A DNA stretch of 33,969 nt from Patescibacteria group bacterium. Lineage in GTDB: Bacteria; Patescibacteriota; Gracilibacteria; Absconditabacterales; Absconditicoccaceae. The translations under genes and the position numbers were made by a program. This document shows, piece after piece, positions 1-9,309 of the stretch. The stretch is from NCBI GenBank assembly GCA_022705745.1, contig JAKJDW010000011.1:1-33969 (forward strand). The letters are read 5' to 3'. Below the pieces are notes generated by a model, which was not told the origin of the DNA, made no database searches, and saw nothing but the letters and a program-made list of their open reading frames with translations. Each line of letters begins with the position of its first letter. Positions within the stretch are counted from its first letter, which is position 1.

Positions 1-309
1 CTTAAGGGGGGGTTGGGGGATGATTTAAGATAAGCAAGGGGGTTGGGGGATTTGTCCACAAGTGGGAAAAGTTGTTGGAAATAAATAGAAATCCTTCCCC
101 AACGGGGAAGTTGTTCTATCGTAGTTGGGGGTAAAACCCCCACCTAGTCCCTCATAAATTCGGGACATTCATCCTCCCCAAGGGGAGGAATTTTATCCCC
201 GTCATTTCCCAAATCCACCTATACAGCCCCCTTAGCAAGGGGGGTAGGGGGGATTTGTGATAAATGAAGATTATTTAATCCCCCTTAATCCCCCTTACTA
301 AGGGGGATT
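1..309. repeat. cluster of GC-rich palindromic repeats
   Basis: No gene is visible here. Two repeat types recur elsewhere in the window. Type A (about 91-192) begins with a CCTTCCCC/GGGGAAG hairpin, runs through TTGGGGGTAAAACCCCCA and ends with a CCTCCCC/GGGGAGG hairpin; other copies lie at 22751-22890 and, inverted, at 18001-18129. Type B (about 226-309) is built from CCCCCTT..AAGGGGG hairpins around the spacer GTGATAAATGA; other copies are at 31811-31970 (inverted) and 33804-33892. Bases 1-60 look like a partial type B. The G+C content is far above that of the flanking genes. Function is unknown; they resemble intergenic REP/MITE-like elements. Confidence 0.7.
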
Positions 310-361
310 GGCCATCAACTTGTAACTTTCCACTTTGCAACTGGGTGGTAAGGAAAATAAG

Positions 362-390
362 AAAAAAAGTCGATTGAAAAAGCAATCAAC
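362..390 (-). terminator. intrinsic terminator of the 362-536 RNA
   Basis: On the minus strand an 8-bp stem GTTGATTG/CAATCGAC with loop CTTTTT is followed by seven T. Confidence 0.75.
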
Positions 391-536
391 TCTCTACAAA
401 ATCCCAACCTCTATGTTGGGTAGCCCATATCCTGGGCAATATGCTTGTCCCAAAACAAAGGAATAGTGCGTCAGACCAACTTACAATTATAAAGATTTTT
501 ATTTAGACGCTCACTACTCCCTAGTTTGTTACGAGC
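362..536 (-). ncRNA. unidentified structured RNA (about 175 nt)
   Basis: A transcription unit without a plausible ORF. It has a good promoter (-35 TTGACC, -10 TATAAT, 16-nt spacer at 543-570) and ends in a rho-independent terminator at 362-390. Between them the minus strand folds well by eye. A long 5' arm pairs 506-530 with 451-472 (AACAAA/UUUGUU, GGAGUAGUG/CACUAUUCC and CGUC/GACG with small bulges). Two further hairpins follow, GCCCA/UGGGC (423-437) and CCCAAC/GUUGGG (403-420). The 5' end also shows partial complementarity to the segment just before the terminator. The size matches 6S RNA, but three arms do not match the single long 6S hairpin. I see no RNase P, tmRNA or SRP signature. The extent of the RNA is inferred from promoter and terminator. 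Confidence 0.6.
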
Positions 537-542
537 AAATGA

Positions 543-570
543 ATTATATACATTTCATAAAAAAGGTCAA
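543..570 (-). promoter_or_regulatory. sigma70-type promoter of the structured RNA
   Basis: On the minus strand, TTGACC at 570-565, a 16-nt spacer, and TATAAT at 548-543. The predicted start is near 536. Confidence 0.7.
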
Positions 571-593
571 GTTAATTTTTAGTACTTTTTTAG

Positions 594-746
594 ATTGTTG
601 TTCAAGAAGTTCTTAAGGAATTTATAAACTTAGCCTCTTTAGAAGCTTGCATTTACACAGCAAATCCCTATGATGAAAAACGTAAAATTTATAAGTATTG
701 ATTATATAGATGAAGATTTATATTTTTAATTTTTTATTCCACAGCT
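594..746 (+). other. open in-frame stretch upstream of the 747 gene, possible gene remnant
   Basis: The frame of the next gene stays open from 594, after a TAG, but contains no ATG, GTG or TTG start before 747. It would read QEVLKEFINLASLEA then NPYDEKRKIYKYG. This faintly recalls the helical C-terminal part of PD-(D/E)XK transposase-like proteins, but the match is too weak to assign. It is either leader sequence or the tail of a decayed gene fused in frame. Confidence 0.25.
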
Positions 747-2249
747 ATGCAAGATATAAAAATTCGAGAAGAAAAAATGAGAGAAGTTATAAAAAACAGA
801 TCACGAAAGGATTTTCTGAAATATTTAACTTCATGGAAATCTTTTGTTTTTTATAAAAGGGATGATTTTATTACATTATACCCAGATGTATGAAGGACAG
901 GTCCTCTAGTTTCTGGTAATGATTATGAAAAAGAAAGAGTTGATTTTGAAAAATATTGAAAAGAATATGATTTTAGTAAAAATTTCTTCTTAAATTATCA
1001 GGATATTTTTACAAAAATTCCCACCCTTAGATTAAGAAAATTTTTACCGTATGAAAATTCAGAATATATAGATTCTTGATGATACGGGACTAAGAATTGT
1101 TATTTAAGTATAGGGGCTTTCAGCGACTGCGAAAATGTACTTTATAGCTTTGAAGTTAAGGAAAAATGTACTAATGTATATAATTCAGTTATGGTATGGA
1201 ATTGATGTAATAATGTTTTTACTTCTATATGAATAATTAATTCATATAATATCTTTTATTCAAAGTTTATTACTGATTCACATAATTTACGGTTTTGCAC
1301 TAATATGCTTGGTTGTTATGAATGCATTAATTGCAATTGATTACAAAATCAAAGCTATCATATCAATAATATAGGATATAGCAAACAAGAGTATTTACAA
1401 AAAAAAGAAGAAATATTAAGAGATAAAAAAAAGTTTTATACTAAATTTATACAATTATCTTCTGATTGAAATAATATTGAATCAAAAAATATTAAATGAT
1501 CTTTTAATGTAAAGTGTGAAAATATAGAAAATTGATATTTCAATTATAATATTCATGAATGACGTAATCTGATTTTAACATGATCAGCAAATTGAAATAA
1601 AGAAGTATATAATACTTTTGTCAGTTGAGCACCCAACATGGATTATGCTTATCATTGTATAGATGCCTGATGAGGTGACTATATATACAATTCTGACCGG
1701 ATTATTACCTCATCTCATCTATATTATTGTTCTAATATCGAAAATTGTAGTTATTGTTTATGATGTATTTGACTTAAAAACAAGTCTTTCTGTATTCTTA
1801 ATAAACAATATACCAAAGAAGAATGGTTTGAATTAGCAAATAAAATATTCCAACAAATGGAGTCTGATAATATCTTGGGAGATTATTTCCCATGATGGCT
1901 AAATCCATTTTACTTCAACGATACCGCAGCATATCTTATTGATGATACTTTTACTAAAGAAGAAGTAAGTAAAGAATGATATCTTTGGAGAGATGATGTA
2001 ATTAAAGTTGATATTCCTGAGTGATCTCAAATTGTTAAGTCTAAAGATCTCGATCAATTTCAATGATATAATTCAGAGTGAAAATGGGAAATTAATAAAG
2101 ATATCCTTAAAAAAGTAATTCAAGATGAAAAGTGAAATGTCTATAGAATTGTACCAATGGAGTTAGAATTCCTACAAAAGTATGGACTTCCATTGCCAGA
2201 AATTCATTGGCTTGAAAGAATTAAATTGGGATTTAAGTTTAGTTGTTAA
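747..2249 (+). CDS. CPR-type Cys-rich conserved hypothetical protein
   Basis: 500 aa with many in-frame TGA codons. The N-terminal ~110 residues are charged and aromatic. Residues ~115-345 are rich in Cys, Asn and Tyr with regularly spaced motifs such as NCYLSIGAFSDCENV, LGCYECINCNGLQN and NCSYCLGCIGLKNKSFCILN, suggesting a repetitive beta or metal-binding fold. The sequence NKQYTKEEW at ~352 opens a C-terminal region containing DYFPGWLNPFYFNDTAAYL. From memory this layout (FCILNKQYTKEE, then FP..L.PF.YN.T.A) is that of a widespread family of uncharacterised proteins in candidate-phyla bacteria. In those a C-terminal zinc ribbon often follows; I do not see one here, so the tail may be shortened. 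No signal peptide or membrane segment. Function unknown. ATG 747 was chosen because no other start lies upstream in frame. Confidence 0.75.
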
Positions 2250-2540
2250 GATTTTAGATTATACAATATGTTAGTAGAAAAGATTTTTTCAAATACTGGT
2301 AAAAAGTTAAATATTTTTCAAAAAAATAAGAAAAAAGAGTTAGTGAAGCCTATTTCAATGTAGAATTACTTAAAACAACTCTTTATTAATTCTAAAATAG
2401 TAACAAGCTATTGACTTTTTATATAAAATAAATAATATTCATGTCAATATATCAAATGTTATTGACATTTTATATTATTTAATATAGATGGTATCTATAC
2501 ATGTATTATATGAGAACTTTAATTTATAATTAATATATTT
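2250..2540. other. AT-rich intergenic region with possible promoter
   Basis: No convincing gene. A 31-codon ORF (2268-2363, starting MLVEKIFSNTGKK) is possible but unsupported. TTGACA at 2462-2467 with TATAGA at 2483-2488 (15-nt spacer) could be the promoter of the 2541 gene. Confidence 0.4.
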
Positions 2541-3608
2541 ATGTTTAATAAGCCATGAGATATGTTTCATGAACATATTTGATCAGATGGTGTATACCCA
2601 CAAGAAGATATTTGAAATCTTTTCAAATTAAATTCTTATGGTAAAGAAAAATTGGATCCATTTAAAAAAAAAGAAATTTGTGATTCTATCGCAAATGAAT
2701 TTTGTGATTTTTTTGTATCACGTTGATATGCATTAGAAAAACCAGTTTCTATTAATTCCTGAATAGATGAGAGTGTTTTGTTTATTGGTGCACCGACTAG
2801 TGTTTTAAAACCGTATTTAGTAAGTTGAACTATACCCAATAAGTGAATATGTATGCAACAACCATCCTTTAGAACACACAATGCTAAACGTTTAAAGGAT
2901 GAAAATCCTATTAAGTGGTGATCAACCTTTACTGGCTTTTCGACCATGTCTAATTATGCAGATAGAGAAAATTTATTAAAAGATACTATAGATTTTTTTC
3001 TTGATATTCTAAAAATTCCATTGTCTAATATAGCAATCAACATTAGTTCTAGAGATGTCGATTTATTACATTTGTTAGATGTAGTTTGAAATAAAATTCC
3101 TTTGTTTGTAGATACTAAACCACTACAATACTATAATCATAAATATTGATTAGAAGATATTATATGAAGAAATTTTAATATTGTACTGAAGGATGAAAAG
3201 ACATGATCATTTAATGATGTTGGTAATTATATAGTAATTGAAAACTCAGAAAAGAAATATGGAATTGAATCATGATATGGGAATAGTTCTATTATGAAAG
3301 AAATCTATTGATTGGATCATATATTAGACACTTCTCTTTTATCTAATTTTATCCAATGAAACTCTGTTAATCATAGAAAATTACAAGATTCTATAATCGT
3401 TTCTTTCGTAATGTGTCATATGGGAATAATACCAAGAAGACATGATACAAAATGAAGAATTTTTAAGAGGTATCTTTCTTGAATAAAATATAATCAAGAA
3501 AAATTAAATATAAATTTTCAGGAATTGGAAAACATATTGAAATCGTTTGAACAACAAGAATACTGATATGTTAAATATGCAGATATTATATTAGACTATT
3601 TAGAATAA
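2541..3608 (+). CDS. alanyl-tRNA synthetase-like class II catalytic-domain protein
   Basis: 355 aa. The core resembles the AlaRS aminoacylation domain: an FCDFFVSRGY helix (~56-66), then SVLFIGAPTSVLKPYL, then MQQPSFRTHN (105-114) at the place of AlaRS motif 2, followed by TFTGFSTMSNYADRENLLKD where AlaRS has its FFEMLGNFSFGDYFK-type segment. GIESGYGNSSIMKEIYGLDH (~241) and the C-terminal IIPRRHDTKGRIFKRYLSG resemble the AlaRS segments before and at GRGYVLRRLIRR. There is no editing or C-Ala domain, and at 355 aa it is far shorter than a full AlaRS (about 870 aa). It is therefore not the housekeeping enzyme unless the editing part is encoded separately. It could be an amino-acid-activating paralogue. 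Assignment rests on motif memory; the substrate is unknown. Confidence 0.5.
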
Positions 3609-3705
3609 TGCTTTTTTAGTGAATTTAAGCTAATTATATTTTTTGTCCACAAAAAAAGTAATTTAATTCTATTCATTTTTTAAAAATAAACTTAATTGTA
3701 GAAAT

Positions 3706-4119
3706 TTATACATTTTGTCCACAAATTTTTTTTAACATTAAACTCTTATCATATTTTTGTTGGGTATGGTTAGTTGGTCGAGTATCAAGTCCATCGTTTG
3801 AAAACCTAGGTAATATATGAATATGAAAATGAAAAACAGATTGTTGAGCGTCTGTTCCACTAGCATTAAAAATATTTATTCCCGTCGCTGAAATATTTTT
3901 TTTATATTGAATAGATAGTTTTTTAACAACAGAAATTATTTTTTTTAGAACATGTGTTTCAATATCAAATATATCTTTGTAATGTTGTTTAGGTATAACT
4001 AGGGTGTGGCCATAAACTTCCATATCTTTTGCTAAAATAGCCAAAACAAATTCATTTTCATATACAATATACGCAGGAACCTCCTTTTTTATAATTTTAC
4101 AAAATATACAATCTTTCAT
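3706..4119 (-). CDS. HIT family nucleotide hydrolase/transferase
   Basis: 137 aa. The N-terminal CIFCKIIKKEVPAYIVYE is the typical start of histidine-triad proteins, with CxxC as in zinc-containing HINT members. GHTLVIPKQH (~42-51) and the catalytic triad HFHIHILPRF (~97-106) complete the fold. Such proteins hydrolyse AMP-linked phosphoramidates or dinucleoside polyphosphates. Length is usual for the family. It is transcribed opposite to both neighbours. All five glycine codons are GGA or GGC and none is TGA, unlike neighbouring genes, which may mean recent arrival or simply chance. Confidence 0.9.
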   Translation of the reverse strand: MKDCIFCKIIKKEVPAYIVYENEFVLAILAKDMEVYGHTLVIPKQHYKDIFDIETHVLKKIISVVKKLSIQYKKNISATGINIFNASGTDAQQSVFHFHIHILPRFSNDGLDTRPTNHTQQKYDKSLMLKKICGQNV

Positions 4120-4232
4120 ATTTTAAATATTAAAAAATAATAAAAATACCTTTCATCTTTATATAGATATTTAATTTAAAAATACAAACTTTATTTACTA
4201 TAAAGAGAAATATAAAAAAATACAACTTACTC

Positions 4233-4260
4233 TTGACATAATTGAGTATATCTGTATATT
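4233..4260 (+). promoter_or_regulatory. promoter of the asparaginase/gatB-aspS unit
   Basis: TTGACA (4233-4238), a 16-nt spacer, TATATT (4255-4260). The expected start near 4267 gives a leader of about 30 nt to the ATG at 4297. Confidence 0.7.
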
Positions 4261-4296
4261 GTTTTTGTGATTTTTATTTTCTTCCTCAACAACAGA

Positions 4297-5478
4297 ATGA
4301 ATAAATTAGATGGTATGCAAAATTTTACACAAGATGATAAAAAAATTCAAATTGTTTACACTTGATGAACTTTTCTTTCAACCGAATCAGAAGATGGTAG
4401 TAGGGCTATTTGAAATATTGATGAAAAATTACCAGCAGTGCTTACAGCTACTATGGATGAACTCAAAAAAATATTTAATATTGAGGAAACTGAAATTTAT
4501 AAGATAGATAGTTCAGATTTATCTTTAGATCATCTATATAAATTGAAGAACTTTATAGAAACCTCAGAAGAAAAAAATAAAAATTCTATATCAGATTATA
4601 TAATTGTACATGGTACAGATACTATGGAATATACGGCAAGTTATTTATCATTGGCATTTCCTAACTTTGAAAAAAATATTATTTTAACTGGATCTATGAT
4701 TCCAGTTGGATCAAAAAATTCAGATGCAATTCCAAATCTTTTTAAATCTCTTGTGCTAAGTGGGGAAAAAAAACCTGGAGTTTCAGTGGTTTTTGGAGAT
4801 AAGTGTATAAAATGAATCAATGCATCTAAGCAAGATTCTGTATGAGTTAACGCATTTGACTCAATAAGTTCTCCACCCCAATATACAATTATTACAAATC
4901 CAGATGGTCATGAAAATGTATCTAATGGTAAAGAGTATGTCTTTCAGTGAAATAGGTATGTGATTAAAGAAAATGTAGACACAGAAAATCAATTATTAAG
5001 GAATAATGACCATTATCCTAAAGAGTTAGCAAGAGAATTGTTAGATACACTTAATTCTAACATAGATATAATAACACTATTCCCTGGATATAACTATGAT
5101 AATTTTGACTCATATATAGATAGAGGGATAGAATGATTAATAATTAAGTGATATTGAGATGGAAATGTTCCACAGGACAAGAAATTCTATGAGAAATTGA
5201 AAAAATTAAAAGATAGTTGAATTCTGGTAATTTTAGAGACCCAAGTTCCTAATGGAAAATTGTTACATAATTATGAAGGAGCAAGAAACCTACTTGATAA
5301 TGGTTTGGCAATATCTGCTGGAAACTTATCTCATTCAACAGTTGTAATTAAATTAATGTTGGCTCTTTGAGACAAAAATAAAAAAATAACTGAAGGCAAA
5401 TTTGTTTCTAATGAAGAAGCTCTTGAATATACTAAACAAATTTTTAAAACAGATTTTGCTTGAGAATATTCCAAATAA
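4297..5478 (+). CDS. type I L-asparaginase / GatD-like amidohydrolase
   Basis: 393 aa. It shows all the landmarks of the asparaginase family: TGGTF (residues 22-26, Thr25 the likely nucleophile), HGTDTMEYTA (105-114) with the second Thr-Asp pair, LTGSMIPVGSKNSDA (130-144), and Lys178 in INASKQD. The GG of TGGT is written TGA TGA. Known family members hydrolyse Asn to Asp plus ammonia; archaeal GatD uses the same fold to feed ammonia to GatE. It lacks the ~80-residue N-terminal domain of archaeal GatD, which favours plain asparaginase. Yet it lies only 43 bp upstream of a GatB-AspRS fusion and shares its promoter, so a GatD-like role in Asn-tRNA synthesis deserves consideration. No signal peptide is seen, so it is cytoplasmic. 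Confidence 0.88.
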
Positions 5479-5521
5479 GTGGGCATTAAAATAAGTTAAT
5501 TTAATTTATAAATAAATTATC

Positions 5522-8500
5522 ATGAAATTAAATATAAATAAACAACTACAAGAACTCTGATTGGAGCTTGTTATATGACTTGAAACGCATGTTACCGTTA
5601 CTGATACAAAAACTAAACTATTTTGTTCTTGTCTAAATGATACCGAGTCAGCACCTAACACAAATATTTGTCCTACTTGTACAGGAAAGGATACTTCTTC
5701 GCCTCAGGTAAATTTAGATGTTGTCAAAAGTGCCACCTTTTTATCAAATGCTTTGTGATGAAAACTTGCAAACACCTTATCATTTGATAGAAAACATTAT
5801 TCTTATCCAGATTTACCAAAATGATACCAAATCACTCAATACCGTGATCCAATTTCCCAGTGAGGAGTTGTTCCTTTTATTAGACCTGATTGAACTGAAT
5901 GAAAAGTGGATATTGATCATTTTCATATAGAAGAAGATCCAGCTAAATTAACTTATTTAAAAAATTGAAAAATTGATCTTGATTTTAATAGATCTGGAAA
6001 ACCACTTTTTGAAGTAGTAACCACACCTTCAATTCATTCTATTGAAGATGCTATCTTATATATGGAACAACTTCAAAAAATTGCTAGATATACTTGAGTT
6101 TCAGATGCTGATATGGAGAAAGGACATTTCAAATCAGATGTGAGTTTATCACTTAGAAAAGCTGGGACAAACGACCTTAACCCAAGAACAGAAATTAAAA
6201 ACCTAAACTCTTTCAAGTTCGCTTTACAAGCATTACAGTTGGAAGTAGAAGAGCAGTTAAATATTCGGAAAAACACCAAAGCTCCGCAAAAACAACAGCA
6301 AACAAAGTGATGGAGAGAAGATAAACTAGCTTTGGAGGTAATGAGAGAAAAAGAAACTGAAGCAGATTATAATTATATTCCAGAGCCGAATATTCCAGAA
6401 AGAGATATTACAGACATTGTTTCTGAAAAAATAGATTTTGAATTTTTACCTTATCAGGTAGAAAAACAGCTGATGGATTCTGGATTAAGCTATCAAGAGG
6501 CAGTTTTTTTCTCAGCAGATCTTGATAAAATTATTGCTCTTTATGCATTATCTGATGATAAAGGACTCTATGATACAGCAAAACTTTTAATCAATCTGCC
6601 TCAATCTGTTCGATACGATAATACAGTTTCTTTGTCCATAATTAAAAAGGTTTTTGCTCTCTTTTCTCAAAACAAATATTTTGATCAAACACTTTTGAAA
6701 ATTGTTCTTGATTATCTAAGTAAGGATCCTGATTTTGATTTTGAGCAGTTTATTGATGAAAAAACTCACTTAACTGATGATCTTAAAGAGGCTATTCGTA
6801 AAGTGGTGGCTAAAAATCCTAATAAATCAGTTGGTTCTATTATTGGACAAATGATACAAAAAAATATTTTGCCACAATATTTTTCTCGTTCACTTATTTT
6901 GGAATTTATAGAAAGTCTTTGAACTAATGCAGATCAAACTGAAAGTAGAGAGAGAAAGAGAGGAGTGAGGACTACTGCAGAAAAGAATTACGAATACAAT
7001 TTTGATACTTTTTTGAAACCCTACAGAACTCATTCACTATCAGAAATATCCAATAGTTTAGAAAATCAGAAAATTACTACTTCTTGATGGATTCAATCTA
7101 TTCGTGATCATGGAGATCTGGTTTTTATAGATCTTCGCTGTGAAGGAGAAATTTTGCAAATTCAAATTGATAAAAAATCTGACATCAATTTAGATGAAAT
7201 CACTCGTTGGGCGGATGAAAGCGTAATTAAGGTAGAATGAACACTTATCAAAAGATCTCCAGATGATATCAATGAGCGTTTGAGGTTAGGAATCATTGAG
7301 CTAAAAGCAGATAAAATAGAATTGCTTTCAGGCTCTCAGAATACTCCTTTTGAAGTTCCACAATCTCATAAAGTAAACGAAAACCTAAGGATGACCTATA
7401 GGTATTTGGATCTCAGAAATCCTCGTATTCTGGAAAATGTTATCAAAAGACATGAAGTTACTCAGTATATCAGGAGTTTTTTTGATCAAAGATGATTTCT
7501 ACATGTTGATACTCCTATCTTGGGAAAACCAAGTGATGAAGGATCTAGAGAGTTTTATATTCCTAGTAGATTGCATCCTTCTAGTTTTTATACCTTACCT
7601 CAAGCACCTCAACAACTTAAACAATTACTTATGTGATCTGGAGTAGATAAGTACTATCAAATTGCGAGATGTTTTCGTGATGAAGATCCAAAATGAGATA
7701 GACAGCCAGAATTTACACAAGTAGATATGGAGATGGCTTATATCCAAGAAGAAGATATTATTTCTTTGATTACTGAGCTTGTATTGTGAATTATAAAAGA
7801 AAACTATCCTCATAAAAAACTTATTACTAAAACTATTCCTCACTATGATTATAATTATATTATGGAGCATTATAGCACTGATAAACCAGATTTGAGATAC
7901 TGACTCAAAATGTATACACTTACGGATATGGTCAAGGATTGTGGATTTGATGTTTTTGCAAATGTTGTTGCAAAATGATGAATTGTAAAAGCTATGCTTG
8001 TAGAATGATGAAAGAAAATGTTTAGTAAAAAATATCTTGATCTTACTCTCAAAGAATTTACCCAACAACTTGGATGATGAGGTTTAGCAAACTTTCATGT
8101 ATGATGAGAAGCTAATTTTGTAGAAGAAAAACTTGGAAAAGAACTTGTTGCAAAAATTATTGGAAAAACTGGAGCAAAAGAATGAGATACTTTACTATTC
8201 GTAGCAGACCAAGAATCAACAGCTCATCAAATCCTTTCACAAACCAGACAAAAAATAGCTAAAGATTACAAATTATACAAGGAAGATGACATTTCACTTT
8301 TACGAGTAAGAAACTTTCCAATGTTTGAAAAGACAGATGAAGGAAAACGAAAATTTACTCATAATCCTTTTTCTATGCCAAAAATAGAGTGTTTAAAAGA
8401 TTTTATGGAAGGGAAAAATATCCAAGATATTTTAGCGCAACAATACGACATTGTAATGAACTGAAATGAGATATGAGGCTGATCTATCAGAGCTCACTTA

Positions 8501-8746
8501 CCAGAGTTCTTACAACAAACATATAAAATTATGGGCTATACCCCAGAAGAGACTCAAAAAAGTGTAGGACATATGCTAGAAGCTTTCAAATTCTGATTTC
8601 CACCTCATGGATGATTGGCTTTAGGATTAGATAGAATTCTGATGATCCTCCAATGACATGATACGATTCGTGAAGTTATTCCTTTCCCAAAAACAGGAGA
8701 TGGAAAAGATTTACTTATGGGAGCTCCTGCACCAAGAAGTAGTTAA
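5522..8746 (+). CDS. GatB-AspRS fusion: amidotransferase subunit B joined to aspartyl-tRNA synthetase
   Basis: One frame of 1074 codons with no TAA or TAG. Residues 1-~476 are GatB: VIGLETHV (17-24), a Cys cluster at 35, 37, 50 and 53, the [18 protein letters not shown] core, [29 protein letters not shown], and a YqeY-like tail with [12 protein letters not shown]. After a charged linker, AspRS begins at about residue 501 (YRTHSLSEI). It has the anticodon-binding OB fold ([18 protein letters not shown]), motif 2 ([20 protein letters not shown], ~716-735), a bacterial GAD domain (~800-900) and motif 3 ([14 protein letters not shown], ~1030-1043). Each half has close to normal length. His530 in RDHG occupies the position that is His in nondiscriminating bacterial AspRS and Leu in E. 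coli AspRS. The expected job is charging Asp onto tRNA(Asn) and amidating it. GatA and GatC are not in the window. Confidence 0.93.
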
Positions 8747-8846
8747 ATTTGTAATAAATAATTATGATATATTTTTTTTAAAAAACACTGTTTTTGTAAG
8801 AAATATATTTTTACATCACATCATTTTGGGCATAATTAAAGATTTT

Positions 8847-9196
8847 GGGTGGCTATTTTGAAAGAAATTCATCTATTAACTTAAGTTTTCTATGTTTTTT
8901 TAATCATCTATGTAATCATACTTTTTGTTTCATATGTGAAAATACCGATTCTAGGGAATTTGTTATTTTAGGAATATCTATTTCTCATTCATATTTTTCA
9001 AATGTATATAAATATAATAAATTATTTTTTAAACTTTTGTAAGCTTTTCTGGTCCTTATACCTTTGTTTTCCTCTTTTAAATCAATCTTTTTTGATCCTA
9101 TTTGATCAACATTTTTTACAAATTTTATAATACATTTATAAAAAAACAGTAGATAAAGTAATTAACTTCTACTGTTTCCTATCATTTTAGCCACCC
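8847..9196 (-). mobile_element. decayed insertion sequence with terminal inverted repeats
   Basis: The ends are inverted repeats: GGGTGGCTATTTTG at 8847-8860 and, on the other strand, GGGTGGCTAAAATG at 9196-9183, with the first nine bases identical. Inside lies a broken transposase on the minus strand. A hairpin (AACAGTAGA/TCTACTGTT, about 9146-9178) sits between the right end and the transposase start, as often seen shielding transposases from outside transcription. I could not identify a clean target-site duplication. At ~350 bp it is far shorter than an active element, so it cannot move on its own. Confidence 0.7.
8853..9135 (-). pseudogene. internally deleted transposase (zinc-ribbon, IS1595/IS1-like)
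   Basis: The N-terminal piece reads MYYKICKKCGSNRIKKDG then FKRGKQRYK, an InsA-type zinc ribbon whose second CxxC is missing. The C-terminal piece, in a different frame, reads GIRTRKAYKSLKNNLLYL then TNSLESVFSHMKQKVGLHRG and ends LKLIDEFLSK and TAG. This is the conserved end of DDE transposases in which TNxLEGxFSxLK carries the catalytic Glu. The two pieces overlap near 9060-9075. The whole DDE core between them is deleted, so the gene is dead. Confidence 0.7.
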
Positions 9197-9309
9197 GTTT
9201 TTTTTAATTATGCCTCATTTTGCCATTCAATATATTTTCTTTTCTTGCTTTTTCGTACTAATTTCTTAAACCTAAAAGCGTAATATTTTTGTTTTTTGTA
9301 AAAACTACT

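Noticed and set aside
362-536. Structured RNA considered as RNase P, tmRNA or SRP RNA
   Set aside because: Too short for RNase P, no tRNA-like ends for tmRNA, and no SRP tetraloop motif; 6S remains only a possibility by size.
6920-7015. Possibility that AspRS starts as a separate gene at an internal start after GatB
   Set aside because: The frame is continuous and there is no stop between the halves. Internal initiation cannot be excluded, but there is no ATG near the AspRS start (the nearest plausible ones are GTG or TTG), so fusion is the simpler reading.
4310-8861. Apparent breakdown of asparaginase, gatB and aspS into many short ORFs, as if pseudogenes
   Set aside because: All breaks are TGA codons at conserved glycines. 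With code 25 each gene is one clean frame, so there is no decay.
9229-9309. Minus-strand basic peptide RFKKLVRKSKKRKYIEWQ resembling a small ribosomal protein
   Set aside because: No start codon in frame, no match to S21, L34 or other small ribosomal proteins, and it overlaps the upstream region of korA.
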